In this document: in pieces, positions 50,064-63,973 of the stretch
Position numbering within the stretch: position 1 is the stretch's first letter
How the letters are laid out: every line of letters starts with the position of its first letter
Source of the DNA: Smittia aterrima
Lineage: Eukaryota > Arthropoda > Insecta > Diptera > Chironomidae
Direction of reading: 5' to 3'
Assembly: GCA_033063855.1 (NCBI GenBank)
Contig: CP093830.1
Span: 10,044,854-10,108,853 of the forward strand
DNA: 64,000 nt
Made by a program: the position numbers and the translations under genes
Notes under the pieces: generated by a model
What the model was told of the DNA's origin: nothing
What the model saw: only the letters and a program-made list of their open reading frames with translations
The model's database searches: none

Positions 50064-53000
50064 ATGAATAACACAGAAGATGTGGAGAACCCGAAACCAA
50101 AGCTTAAAAAGATGTTTAGCTGGTCAGACGACTCACCTTCAATTGCTGGGTAAGAACAAATATCAAGTTCGATATTTAGCGAGAATCTTTGTCGCCGACC
50201 AAGAAGACAACACGTTCCGATGAATTAGCATTTAAAATCGACGATTGACTTAATGCAAACAGAAGATATCTCGAGATGATGTTAATGACAAACTCGCCGA
50301 GAGAAAAAGTGAAAACTTTATGAGCATTCCAACAATTTGAGTTAAACTACGACAAGTTCATAGTCATCGCTTCTTCAATTATCATTGTCGTTTGATGTAT
50401 TCAAATGTCTAGCGTGTCAGAAACAATTGAGAATTCTTCAACAATTCTTTGAGTTGAGGATTGTGTTCATTCGGATTGTTTAACTATAATTTGAAGTTAT
50501 TTGTTGATGGATCGTCGTCATCATCATCATTTAACAAACGTAAGTTCGCATACTTACGGGGAATTTCTTGACGTCTTTGCAAGCTAAAGAATCGTCTCAG
50601 GCAAGGTCTCTCCTCACCGTCTTCTCTCTCTCATTTCTCTTTCTTGTGAGCAGCGATGAAGAAATATTCGGTCATGAAATAAAAACAAAGCTATAGAGAA
50701 GTGAAAAGAAGTGTGTCATCGATTTAAACTTGAAAACTGTTTTTCCTCTACACACAAAGTTTGCTTTTGGTATCGAACTAAAGTGGAATGAAGGGATTTC
50801 CGTTTGGTTGATTGAAGGCGTTGACCGGAAATCAAATCAATGAAAGGATTGCCAAGCCTTGGAGACTCACAATCATCAGCTGCCGGTTTAAATTTTTTAT
50901 TTCAAACTTATAAAACTTTCAAACAAATTTTTCCGATTCGAGAAATGAATTGAAAACCATTTTCTCTCATCTCTATCGTTTGGAAAGTTTTCTCTTTCAA
51001 CTTCTGCTTTTTCTTTTGTCTGTTGACTCAAGCTAAACAATTGAGATTGTTTTTTACTTCTCTCGTCGAACGCACCTTTGCGAAATTGTTTTGAAAAGTG
51101 CATTTGAGTTTGATGAAGCGTTCAATGTCACGTATCCGCGAAATTTTCATCGGAAAAGGTTTGTCGACGCGGCTGATGATCGTGATATCTGAAAGCGAAA
51201 TGTGTAAAATGTTTTCATCAACATTCGTCGTTGTTTTGTTGAGTTCATTTGCGCGTGGGACGTCCCTCGACTGCGGCGATGGCTTCAGATCAAAATAGTC
51301 ACGGCAAATATTTTGAGATCAATGATAGCGTAGATAAACTGTCATTAGAAACAATCTTACGACCGCAAAACGCGGAAAACAATCAAACCTCAATGTTAAA
51401 AACATCGAAATTACTAGCTAAGCAGCGAGACAACTTTTATCAAGCAATAAAGGTTGCATTGCGTTAGAAAAAGTTGACAATTGCCTCGGCAAGATCAAGG
51501 CGAAGGCACTCATTACCAATTGATGATGATGTCACTCGTAAACTTTGTAATTAATGTGAATGCATGCGAAGTCATTAAGTTTTCTTATCGATTATCCCCA
51601 ATGACTAAAGAGTCGAAGATGAATAATTAAACTTCCCCAGAGTGTGACGGATAGTTTCACTTGTTTGAATGAGATCAAACTTTTATTTGCTTCGATTATT
51701 AGAAAAATCGATGACAATATTCCCACAATTTTCAATTTTTATATTTTGTAGCTGTTCAGTCGTGAAATCGTGTTGCAATGAATCAAGTGGAAAATTTTAA
51801 ACCTGACGATATGCAACCAGCAGATCAAGCCGGGTATTAGTCTGTACAAGAAATTTTATTATTTTTGACGGCAACTTTTCAATTTGTGTGTGACGAAAAT
51901 AAATTTCTTTAATTAGCAAACTTCGGTGACATTCGTAAATATTTGAGATAAAAAAAATGGATTAAACTTATTTGAGCAGACGAACTCTGTTTAATCAAAA
52001 AAATTTGCGATGAAACAGAGCTCATTGTCATCATCTTCAGTTACTCAATATATTTAACTGTTCATTTTAAAAAGATCAACTTTATCAATTTCTGTTAATC
52101 ATATCAACGTTAAGTTTGATCATTTCAAAGATTTAAACTCTTCGAAAAATTAAACCAAAAAAGTGTGAAACAGTTTGCTGAACTAGACACTGTTACCAAT
52201 ATTTTCTCCCTCTGTTGAATCGCAATCGATAAGTCAAGCGAGAAGCTTGCAAACGATTTTCATCGACGACTGAATCGTCAATCGTTGCACTTTAAAATAT
52301 AATTCGAATCATAATTTATTGATTGTGGAATCAAACGGAGCTTATGCAATTATTTAATTCCGAAAAACGAAAATGCTTAATCCAGATTTACCACGGACAC
52401 GATCATTAAACTCATTGAATAATTTAGCCGCATTCATGACGAGACAGAGAAGGAAAGAGAAAAGTGTGTCAAGCCTTTCATCTTGTTCGGCATTTCTTTC
52501 ATCCAAATGAGCAGTTCAGGTGCACGGGGATCGGAAACTTTTACTTTGTTCCACTTATTCCGTTGTTGATCCACCCGAAACTAAAACTGATCGTAACTTC
52601 ACCCATATACCTACAAACATAGATCACAATGCCCGATCGATTACATAAACAACCCGTTTCATCAATCAAAACCTGATTTCGTTTATTTCAGTTGCATTTC
52701 ACTGCGCTCCAATTCAAGTCGTCATCTCATAAGCTGCACTCATGATGTTTGCCTTGATGCAATCTCTTGGCTTTGCCTTTCACGTTTGACAGCTTCACTT
52801 TCTTCCCAACTTAATTCGAATGCTGTGCTTTTTTTTTTGCTCGATGGACATTTCATTATGAGATCTCCTCGCTCTGTTGCCAACTTTGATCTCGTCGCGT
52901 AATCATCCCCAGAGTTTGCGAATGTGTGTTCGAGTCGCTTGATCGGTGGACGATTGTTACGGTGGCTGATAAATTAGACTCGATCATTATATCATAAACA

Positions 53001-56000
53001 AGTCTCGCTTAGAAAACGAATTGAAAGCTTGTTAGATGTGAGATGGAGAGTGGAAGCGACAGTCTCAAAAAACATTTAAATCCGTGCCGAAACTCGATGT
53101 AAAGAGATTTAAATTCGAAGTCGTTTTTTTTTCGTCTCATTTTTCGGAGAGCAAATATTGCGTAACGTCAGCCTTACCTCAATTTACAGACGCTTGTGAG
53201 TCGGAGGGGAAAGATGTTGAGGGATCGATGACTTTGTATCATTATTACGAGCCCGAGTTGAAGGTTGGACATTTCAATTAATTCCTTCTCTTCGAGAGTG
53301 AAAGTCGTCAATTAATTCGAGAATTTAGTAAATTTACCAAAGAGCTTTTTTAATGAATTTTGATGGAAACACTTGATTGTGGACCTTCGATTGACAACGC
53401 TCTTTGAATATTGAATGCGTGAGGTTTTTGTTACGCAACATTTCAATGTGGCACATTTTAAATCGTCAGAGAAGTTCACTTGGTCAATTCTGTTTAGGTT
53501 TTTCTTTGAATTTCAGTTCCTCGAACAAACAAGTTTCGATGTTATCACCTTCGCGAGGTTCAAAACTTCCCCAACCAACACGTTTCTCATTGGAATCGAA
53601 CGAAAAAATACGCGAGTGCGTTAACGATTTTTCATTTTCAAGATTCGCTTTTGCCGACGCCGAAATTTAGGTCAACATGATTATTTAATGTTTCGTATGT
53701 CGGCGGACGTAAGAAAGCTGTAACTAACCTTTCCTAATGAAGAAAAACGTTTTTCAAAATATTCGAGTTGGCGTTCTGAATGTTCTTTTGCCAATTTCGC
53801 AAATTTCATTTCAAACGAATATTTGTGTGAATTGATATTGGCAAATAAAAGCTTTTCGCATCGTAAAAATAAAGCTGCTAAGTTCCTCAATAACAGATTT
53901 TGTTATCCATGAGTCATGGGAATTGTTAAAAGTGCGAGATCATGCACTGCAGCAGGAATCTTAAGTTAATTGATCAACAATGACGGATTGACAAACAGTC
54001 AAACATTTCTGAGTTATAAAAAGTTCTTCCAAGTCAAACTTTCTCGGACAAAGTCAATGATCTCGTCTCACGGAATTCCCCAGACGAGTCAATTGACTTT
54101 TATAGGAGAATTCAATTAAACAACTAAATTTAATTGGTTTGATCTTGTCGAAGCTTCAATTATATAAACTCAAAGAAGATAAACTTTATTTACGTGCCTT
54201 CCACGAGCAAAATCAAGATGAGCATTCAGATCTGTTTGTTGTTCAGATAATCCACCTTGAAACGAACTATCGCGCGGGTCATGTGTGAAGTATTTTTTTT
54301 TTGAAAAACAATCAGGAAGTTCAGATATTTGATGATGCAATCTCCGATGAATAATGTTCCGTGAATTTTGAACGAGTTTCTGAGAAGATCAAGAATCAAT
54401 TAGCAATTCTCATATTGCGAATATGTAATTGAAAGTATTGAAAGAAAATTATTTTGCAATCTGTTTCAACGATCAAATAAAAGAAGAAGTTAATGATTTC
54501 TTCTTCTACACGAACGTTCATTAACTTGCAAGAAAATCTTTCGAGCTTTAACTTCTTTTTTATCATGAAATTATTTCTTTTTCTTTCGCTGAGTTCATTT
54601 CATTATGAAACGAATTATTCTCAAGAGAGACGGAGGAGAGAGAGAACAAAGTTTGATTAACCACAATGAAAGGAAAAGTTAGTGATCGTGCATGTGAATC
54701 TGATCCAGCGACAACAGCTTCACGAGTTACCCCTCTTTGAGTAAACATTAAGCCTTATTAAGAAACATTTTTTTTCTTCTCTGAAAATTGCTAAACAGCT
54801 CCGTTGTTCAACTTAATCTACACACTCACAGCAAAGCGTTGTGCAAATACAACCACAGCACAATTTATTTCCACCACTTCAAACTCAGCTCCGCTTGACT
54901 ATTTTCGATTCGAAATTCATTTTCGTTCGTTTAGTTATTCTTGGACATTCTAGTTTATCGGAGCTAATCGTTTGTACTGCGGAATGTCCATTACGTGAAG
55001 CTTTTATTTTCACAATCATAAAAGATCTTTTTTTTTTCGCTTTCGAATCGAGGAATATTTTTGATCGTTCAGTTCAGTTTAATATTGAAAGTCGTGCGAG
55101 TCGTATCGGAAAAAGTTTTTTTGTTGAACCTGATGCACATTTAATCAGGCGAACGAAGTTTAAAAGTGATTTTTAATTAAAATGTGAGTTGAGATCTTGA
55201 GAAAGAAATTTGTGCAATGAAGAAAAATTAATTGAGAAAAAAAATGTTTTGTCGTAAATGACGCTGCAAGGACTGAAGTTAATCAAATAAATCAAAACTT
55301 TACGTGGCGTGACAATGTGTGATGATGATGATTCTTCTTCTTTCTCTTCTTTTGCCCAACTCTTCATAAATGGCTTTGCGGTGAAATGTTGCAATAGTCA
55401 AAGACTCTTTGCAGCGTAAATGAAATTGAAAGTTTTTTTTTTCTTTCTTTCCTCGCTCTCTTGAGATGGCCTAAGCTTTGCATTGGTTACGTGATTCATG
55501 CGCGATTTCAAGCGGGTTTTTTCAACGGTCCTGCCAGCTGGATTCGACATTCATTACAATCTACTCGTGGCAAAATCTATCAGCGAAAGCATTAGAAATG
55601 AGTTGCGCAAATTATCGAGTGTTACGTGTTCATGGAATTGCGGGATTGGATTGAAACTGATAATTTTAACAAAGTAGCTGATGTTGAAGATGAAAAGAGT
55701 TTTTCTTATGAAGATAAAACACAATGCCATCGACGCTTAATATTATGAAGATTCGCAAAGCAATTCATTTGTTAATGGAATTTGCATAATTGATCAGGAA
55801 CAATTGAGAAAAGTTGTTTTTTTTTGTTCGAACGCAAGTTTCGACGCGCGCAGTTCAATAATTATTTTCACATGTGTTTTCTTGTTTCGTGTCGGAATTT
55901 TAATTCAATTGTCTGTGGTAACTATTTTGCTGGTGAGAAAATTCCTGTGATTCGTTTGTTACGCATTCGACAAAACTTCACCTGAGATCATCAAACACGA

Positions 56001-59000
56001 AAAGTTGAAAGAAAAATCGAATTCGATCGACTGCAAATTATATAACCGAGATTTGAGCGCAAAAAATCGACTCAATGACAACCACATTCAGTTCCATTGA
56101 GATACTCGTCTTACAAAGCAGAGCTGCACTGTTCAAGCTGATCGTTTAAAATTCTGTTCATGCAACTTCCATCTCTTGGCTCATACGCGGTCGTAAGCAC
56201 CTGCCAAAGGTCATGAAAGGCTTGAGCATAGTGGAAACTCGTTGTAATCGTCAGAGAGATAATTGTTAGCTGCCTGATAGGCAACTTTGTTGAAAACGAG
56301 TCAACATTTGATTGAGTCTCGTGTCAATTAAACTAAAAAGAGTCAAATCAATTCTTCTTCTTCATTTTTTAAATAAGAAACAAAAGTCATCGCGAGACGT
56401 GATATTAAGGTTCCAATGTTTGCCTTTCGTTCACGAACAATGTCATCTGTTTGAGCCAAGAAAATGTCGTCGAATCATCAAACAACGTGTTTGAATTAAT
56501 TTTTTGACGCTTCTTTCAATTGTGATCACGATTCGAACGACGAGATTTTAATGAAAACAAGAAGCTCAGAGAAAAGTTCTCGTCACTCCTATTTGGCAGG
56601 TTTTCCTGCGTACACTTCAAAAAGTGGAAAACCTTGGCGTTTTCATTGAAAAAAGTTTCATATTTAACACTCACACACACAGAACTCTCCACACAGCACA
56701 CACGGCAATTAAAGCTTTTAACGAGAAACTTGCACAATCAGTTCGACCATTAAACTTTTTTTTTGAAAATAACAAATTTGTGTTCAAGAAATTAAAGTAA
56801 TTCGAGTGATAAAGCTTCTGTCTCTTCTCCTAAATTAAAGTTTACATCGTAACCCGTCAGCTGCTCTAACAGTGAATTTCATTGATCGAACTTTAAAACC
56901 ATAATCGCAAAATGCTTATAACGTGAGTATTAGAATGAATATAAATTTCAAGTTGTTCAGGAAATTTCATCGCAGTTGTCAGGAAGTTGTTTCAACTTTT
57001 TTGTTTTATTCGCCACGAGCAAAACTTCTTCAAAACTTTAAAGAAATATTCTGCAAAGTCCCTAAGCAATCGAAATTAAATATTGAAGCCGATAAGGTCA
57101 AATGCTTTATTCGATTTACAAATTCAATATTTACGAAAGCCGCATCTTTACATCACAAGCCAAGCCAGAAGCTTTGCTTGTGTGAGTCTCCTGGCAACTT
57201 AAGTTGATCCAAAGCATGTGAGTGGTTATGTGCTTTACCTTGAAAAGCTCGCAGAAGATGCCACAAGAGAAGACGACTCAATAGTGTTTGATCATAAACA
57301 CGCTCCAAGCCCATTGCGACGACGTGTGGTTATGGCGATGGTCTAATGTCAAGTACAACACTCGACACTCCGATCGTTCTTCGCGCTTGACCATTTTTCA
57401 TTTTTCCATCGAATCACTCGCATAAACAAATTTTCATGTGGAAAAGAACCTTCGAGCTTTGCTTTCCGATCGATATTTCTTGCAACAAGCGAAGCATAGC
57501 GGCGATCAGCAAACGAGTAACTTATTACGCGATATTTTTGCAAGCAACTCTATTATTCCTCGCGCAACACACCAAACTCCAAAACTGTGCACGGGACTGC
57601 AATATGTGACAAAACAGCAAACAGCTTTTTGAGAAATATTCACGAAACTTGATCATCGTTGGATAACGACGCGCGAAAGCTTTTTTGTCTTATCGAACCG
57701 ACTGCGATTGTATTAGTGCGCTCAATGTCCTAAATTGCTTGAAGGTCGATTGGAGTGGCCGACGATAAACGCAAGAGAAATGGCGTTGAATACTAAAGAG
57801 CATTGGCCAATAAAATTAAAGACAAATCGTGGATTACGAACGACATTGGTGGCAATGAAAGTAACGTTCATTGTTCGATGCGACGACTCGTTCTCCATCT
57901 CGTCTGAAGCAATAAAACTTGTTCCGATTAAGAATAATAAATTGCATTTAAAGATATTCAAGATAAAAGTCTTTCTAGCCATTAACGTGTCTGAAGAAGG
58001 CGAAAAAACTTGCGATGGGTTCGTTACTTCTACTGTCGTTCAAGTTTCTCGTCTCTCTTGTGCTTATCAGACGCTTTGTTGGCTTCATTTGCATTTATAA
58101 ATGCATGAAATATTTTTTCGCAACAGGTTCCATTGAAGCAATAAAAGTTGCTGTTAAACTCTGATTGAGTTCAATGGAAATAACTTGAGTTAATCGCATC
58201 AAGATTATTAAACGCGCAATTACAAGTTTCTGCTTAAACTTCATCTAAGATCTTCACTATTCTTCCCTCTCTTGACATTACCGGCGACCTTTGGAATGCG
58301 ATAGATATTACGACTTTACCGCACTCGCCCTGCACAATTGCACAACTTTCCGGTTTTGTTTTTACTGCAGCAAACACAATAACTTGAATGTTAAGGTTTA
58401 CGGAATTTTTCGACAAGCAAAACTTTTCTTTTTTACCTGCAAAACAAAAAATTCGGTAAATTAAATAACTCGCAGGGTAACAGTAATTTTTTTTCGGGTG
58501 CTTGACCCGTTAGAGAGCAAAGATCGGAGTTGGACTCATCGCGTGAAGAACAAGAGCTCTTTCATAATTTTTAAGATTTTGCCATCAGATGTTCTGCTGA
58601 CTCATTCTTGAATCTAAAAAAAAAATTCGTTCGACATTGATCGAAACCAAAAAAAGATTTTGAAAAGGCGCTTGACGTCAGAGCTGCGGATTAATAATTT
58701 TCTATTGATTAGAAACGCCTTGTTGTGGCTCACAAATCCATTAATTAATCCATTGAACAAGTCTTACATCGACTAAATGATTGTTTCTGAAGAACACGCG
58801 AGTTCTCTGTTTTTGAAAACCAACTGCAGCGAAGCGAGTAAATGTCGTAAATGTTTGTAGAATTTCATTAAAGTTGATGATCTTACGGTTTCACTTCTTG
58901 AATTAATTTTTAATTAACACATTTCAGAAATAAAATTAGAGAATAATTTCTTGAATTTTATTAACGCTTCGTGTTGCTTGGCTTGAGATTCTGAAGCAAC

Positions 59001-62000
59001 ATAAACGAGTGAGACCTTGAAGGTTCATTCAGCTCAGACGTTGCCACGTTTGACAGATTGAACGCCTTGAGATAGTTTCTTCGATGTCAGTGGAAATGAT
59101 TGCACTCGCTTTGCATCAGAAATAAATAAATTTGATTTTTTTCCTCGACATAAGCGACAACTGTCAAGAAACTCAAAGTAATTAACTTTGTTGCAAACAA
59201 TTGTGCAATTTAACTTCTTCAATGTTTACACAAACAAAATTTTTTTGCTTTTTTTCCGTCGTCACTTAGTTACTTCATTTCATTCGGCCGAGCTCAGTTT
59301 AAGTTTAACGAAGAAAAAACTACAAAGCGAGCATGAAAATGTGAATTAAATGTTTCGATTGCGCAATCAATTTATCTTCGAAGAAGGCGAATGTAAATTA
59401 CTTTTGATAAGCAACTTCGCCGTTTCTTTTATGCTGCACTCAATGAATTATTGCACTCGATCTGTCCTTGAAATTGCTGAGTTAATGACCAACTCGTGTT
59501 ACTGCTCTGCTGAGCTGTTAATTTTTCCACGATCAACGAAAAGTTTCCGAAGTCGAGTCATCAACAAAATTGTGAAAAAGAGAAACTTTCTTAAAGAGAA
59601 GCAGGTTTATTGGGTCAAGGTTATATCAATTCACGTGGCTGAGTGTCTTAGGCGACACTTTTGATGTTTTTATTTACATCGCATGAGCTTTCGAAACCAA
59701 CAAAAATAATTAACTTTTATTATTTTTATATTTTTTCAGGGGCAGCGAGCAGACGATTGCCACAATTGACGATGGCGGATCAGTGTGGAGTCGGCAACAA
59801 AATGCTGTTTCCGTTCGACATGCATTCAAGAATTACGGACCGAAATCGAAGCCTAATCAAGTACTTAACAACTTAAACATGACAGTGGCCAAAGGAACAA
59901 TGTAAGTCGATTTCTTAACAATGTAACAATCTTTTCATCACAATCGATGCCTTCGACTTTGCTTTTGATCTCGTTCAATCAATTAACGAGTTTAACATCT
60001 CATTTGCTTCGTTTCAATAATCAGTTGTCCAATTAAAACTGAGATTCGTCAAGCGATTGAAGTAGCGAGTCCTTGAATCATGTCATCGAGGAACAGACTC
60101 GATCGTTGCTTCAACAACTGTTTCAACGTTCTCTCTCTCGCAAACAAACATCACCGGCTGACATCGAATCGGCTGAAAAATCCCATTAAACTCTGATTCA
60201 TAATCTTGCTTCACGGTCAATTTGCTCGACTGTTTGTTTACTGGAAAAAAATTTGTTGCGAAATGATCGCTTGACGTAAGTGTAATGGACAAATATTGAC
60301 ATTTCGCTTCTGCCGTCAATAAAATGATGAAAAGTCATCGTGTTGGAACAAGAGAAATTTATTCGCTAACTTCAAACAATTTGCTAAAACCTTAAGGCGA
60401 CAAGCTCAGCACATCGAGTGAAGTTGCGTGCTAAATTACTCGCTAAAACGATTTTAATTGCAAGACTTGAAACGCAACGTGGATGAACTAGAAATATTAA
60501 ATGACTTGAGTTTTACGCGGAAAATGTTTTAAAAGCTGCGCAGGAAGTCAGAAATTTTATATAAAACAAAATAATTTACGGCAATTGATAATCAGAGCAC
60601 GATCCTCTCAATGACAATGAGTCTTCATGAAGTCGCGAACTTGATCAGATTACAACTTCAAGATAAAATTTCCTTCTTCGGCATCAGCATCTCTGAGTCA
60701 TTGAGATTCTGTTTTCTGCCTTGACAGAAACTGCTGCCAACAGCGGAAAGCTTAATATTTAAAAGACTTTCTGATTGTTTATTCAAATCAGCTTTTGTTA
60801 AAATTCTCAGTTCCTTGTTTATGGAGAAGGAAATTTGATGCGCTTTGCAGTTTTTTTGTTTGGTCGCGAGTCAATTACGTTTGAAAGCAGTTAGCATGAA
60901 TTTGTTTACGAACTCTGCTGAGCAGTTCCTGAGAATTCATGCTAAGGCCAACAAGATTTCTCTGCTCGCTTGAGAATGTTGGTTCAATTTATTTACAGAT
61001 CGCAAGTTGAGACATTTTTCGTGACGTACACCTCATGACGTCAAACGATTCGAATTAAACTTTTTTCTGCAAACTCATTTCTGTTGTTTTTTGCTCTTCA
61101 ACTCTTAGTACGAGAGTGGTTTTTTTTTGAACGTTTGCCCATGATAGTTTGCCTCCACGCAAAACCTGTTTGACCAAAAAAAATGTTATGTCCAAGAAAA
61201 TCATCGCTTCCTCAATGAAATCAAATCAGTCACCTGACGAAACTAGTTTATTCCCCAAAATGTGAAGCTTGACTGATTTACATTTCGATCATGAGTGCGG
61301 GGAATTTCAGCAAAGAAAACCAAGGACATTGCATCGACTTATTTGTGGTTTGACTCAAAATAAATCTTGACCGTTGAAGCTCGCAAATTAATCTTTCGTC
61401 GATACAAAACGCTTTTGACGATCAATTACTTCGACTTAATTTGAGAGCTGCTGAACGGAAAAAAGCAATTGAGAAATTACTTGAATTAATGCGATTGCAT
61501 TGAAATTATCCAAATCTCGACTTTAAATTCAGTGAGCTTGCTTTTCCTAACATTCCGAAGATTTTTATTTCTATTGATGCACGTGCGCGTTTCAAGTTTA
61601 AATCTTTTTTCGATATCACGTGCGACTCTTTATGATGATGGCTTTTCGCGTGAAACTAATCAGGTTTTCTTCTTTTTTAGCTACGGACTCTTGGGAGCTT
61701 CAGGTTGCGGAAAGACGACGCTGTTGTCATGCATCGTAGGACGAAAGAGAATAAACTCTGGAGAGATTTGGGTTTTGGGTGGAAAGCCAGGAACAAGAGG
61801 TGAGCTCTTAATGAACTCAATCATTCAATTGACTAAACGAATTCTCTTTCAAAAGGTTCCGGAGTTCCTGGAAAGCGAGTTGGGTACATGCCACAAGAAA
61901 TCGCATTGTACGCTGAGTTCTCAATCAAAGAGACGATGATGTACTTCGGTTGGATCTTCGGCATGCAAACTAAAGAAATCATTGAACGTCTTCATTTCCT

Positions 62001-63973
62001 GCTCAACTTTCTTGATCTGCCATCGGAAAATCGTCTCGTGAAGAACTTGAGCGGTGGACAACAACGTCGAGTTTCTTTCGCTGTTGCTCTCATGCACGAT
62101 CCTGAATTGCTTATTCTCGATGAACCAACAGTTGGTGTCGATCCTCTTCTTCGACAGAGCATATGGAATCACTTGGTTCACATCACAAAGGCAGGACAGA
62201 AAACTGTTATCATCACGACACATTACATTGAAGAAGCCAGACAAGCTCACACGGTAAACTCTTAAATTGTGATCACTTGAATCTCATTCTAACTTCTCAT
62301 TAACTTCAATAGATTGGTCTCATGAGATCAGGACGTCTCTTAGCTGAAGAATCACCGCAAGTTTTGCTCTCCATGTACAGATGTTCAAGTCTTGAAGATG
62401 TCTTCTTGAAGTTGTCAAGAAAGCAAGGACAAACACAACAACAAGCGGCGTCAGAGTTAAATATAAGGTGAGTTCATTAAACTTTTTAATTGAAAGATGA
62501 AGACTAACTAAACTTTCTTCGATCAGCAATAATATTTCCCTCTCTGCCTTGGCATTCGGAAGCAAAAAGGACAATCCCGTGTACATAAGTCAGGAGAGCG
62601 GTGTCATAGGTTTAAATTTTCATCAGAGTAAAGAAGTTTTAATTAGTGATAGTAATGGATCGTCGTATGGAGTAAGTTAATCAAAAACTTTTCTTTCAAA
62701 ACTCTTTTAACTAATCTCAACTCATTGCAGCTTAATGGAAGCACGCCTGCTCTTCCTGCTGCTGCTGCTCAAAGTCAATCGGCCATTGACTGCGACGACT
62801 GCGGAATCGACATTTGCAATGTAAGTTGAATCATCTCGTGAAGGCAAACATGAAGTAATCTTAAACTTTCCTTTCACTCTAGTTCACAACTAAGGGCAAG
62901 ATTCGAGCTCTTCTGCAGAAAAACTTTTTGAGAATGTGGCGTAACGTTGGCGTGATGTTGTTTATTTTCGCTCTTCCTGTTATGCAAGTTATTCTCTTCT
63001 GCTTGGCAATTGGACGTGACCCGACTGGACTTAAACTCGCTATCGTTAACCATGAAATGAACTCGACCTCCGGCGAATGTTATTATGAGAAAGGCTGTTC
63101 GTTCTCGAATCTTTCTTGTCGGTATCTAAGTCATCTCAACTCAAGCATCATACAGGAATATTATGACGACGTGGACTCTGCGAAACAAGCTGTGGCCGAT
63201 GGAAATGCTTGGGGTGCGATGTACTTTACGGAGAACTTTACAGACGCCTTAGTTGCTCGAATCGCTCTTGGACGTGACGCAGATGATGAGACACTTGAAC
63301 AATCGGAGATTCGAGTTTGGTTGGACATGTCAAATCAACAAATTGGAATTTTACTCAATCGAGATCTTCAGTACACGTATCGTTACTTTGCTCAAGATCT
63401 TCTCGAGCAATGCGACAACAATCCAAAGCTTGGTGACGTTCCAATTCAATTCAAAGATCCAATCTACGGAACAAATGAACCTTCATTCACTGACTTCGTC
63501 GCTCCTGGTGTTATCTTGACGTAAGTTTCTCTTCTCTTTGAGTTTCAACAGAAGCCATTAATCAATTTCTAATCCCACAGAATCGTTTTCTTCTTGGCTG
63601 TTGCATTGACGTCATCAGCTTTGATTATTGAACGAACAGAAGGACTTCTTGATCGCTCGTGGGTCGCTGGAGTTACGCCTTTCGAAATTCTTTTGTCTCA
63701 TGTTGTGACGCAGTTCGTTGTCATGTGTGGTCAAACAGCTCTCGTTCTTCTCTTCATGATTGTCGTTTTTGGAGTCACCAACAATGGCGACATCATCCTC
63801 GTAATTATTCTTACAATTCTTCAAGGATTGTGTGGCATGTGCTTCGGCTTTGTCATCTCGGCAATCTGTGAACTCGAGAGAAATGCTATTCAATTGGCTC
63901 TTGGGTCTTTCTATCCAACTCTCTTGCTCTCCGGTGTCATTTGGCCAATTGAAGGAATGCCATATCTTTTAAG
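50064..63973 (+). CDS. ABC half transporter, insect ABCH/ABCG type (5' part; continues past the window)
   Basis: The exons are 50064-50149, 59740-59901, 61681-61799, 61856-62253, 62313-62467, 62527-62671, 62731-62820, 62883-63520 and 63581-63973, all in phase: 728 residues plus two bases, ending at a donor (AAG|GTGAGA), so the gene continues to the right. The order is nucleotide-binding domain then membrane domain. Walker A GASGCGKT is at 88-95, the Q-loop YMPQE at 133-137, the signature LSGGQ at 187-191, Walker B LLILDE at 207-212 and the H-loop TTHYIEEA at 243-250; all are intact. A linker with an Ala run (about 360-367) precedes the first membrane helix (about 407-429), then an extracellular loop with several NxS/T sites and cysteines. 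Phrases such as SGEIWVLGGKPG are typical of the arthropod ABCH group (relatives of fly snustorr, CG11147 and CG33970), where snustorr serves lipid barrier formation in cuticle. The exact subgroup and substrate are not determined. Confidence 0.93.
50150..59739 (+). other. 9.6-kb first intron of the ABC transporter
   Basis: The donor GG|GTAAGA and acceptor TTTTTTCAG|G join in phase 2, supporting direct splicing from the first to the second exon. The intron holds a possible alternative first exon at 51778-51833 and an ATG-started 62-codon frame at about 51279-51467. Other open frames (for example 57780-58100) have no recognised domain. No RNA gene or transposon was recognised. Confidence 0.6.
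51778..51833 (+). CDS. Possible alternative first coding exon of the ABC transporter
   Basis: The ATG at 51778 opens 18 codons plus two bases, ending at GCCGG|GTATTA. The phase (2) and the final GG match those of the exon at 50064, so either exon would read into 59740 with the same Gly codon. A TCAGTC initiator motif lies about 20 bp upstream. The donor is weaker than the one at 50150, so this is tentative. Confidence 0.3.
59902..61680 (+). other. 1.8-kb intron of the ABC transporter
   Basis: It separates the exon ending in VAKGTI from the one starting YGLLGASGCGKT. Nothing gene-like is seen in it. Confidence 0.8.

Noticed and set aside
51279..51467. A 62-codon ATG frame in the transporter intron.
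   Set aside because: Its best internal donor (AAG|GTTGCA) is in phase 0 and does not fit the phase 2 acceptor at 59740; no domain is recognised.
56912..56922. An 11-nt possible first exon (ATG to GTGAGT) with phase 2, fitting the transporter acceptor.
   Set aside because: It is too short to be distinguished from chance in 9.6 kb of intron.
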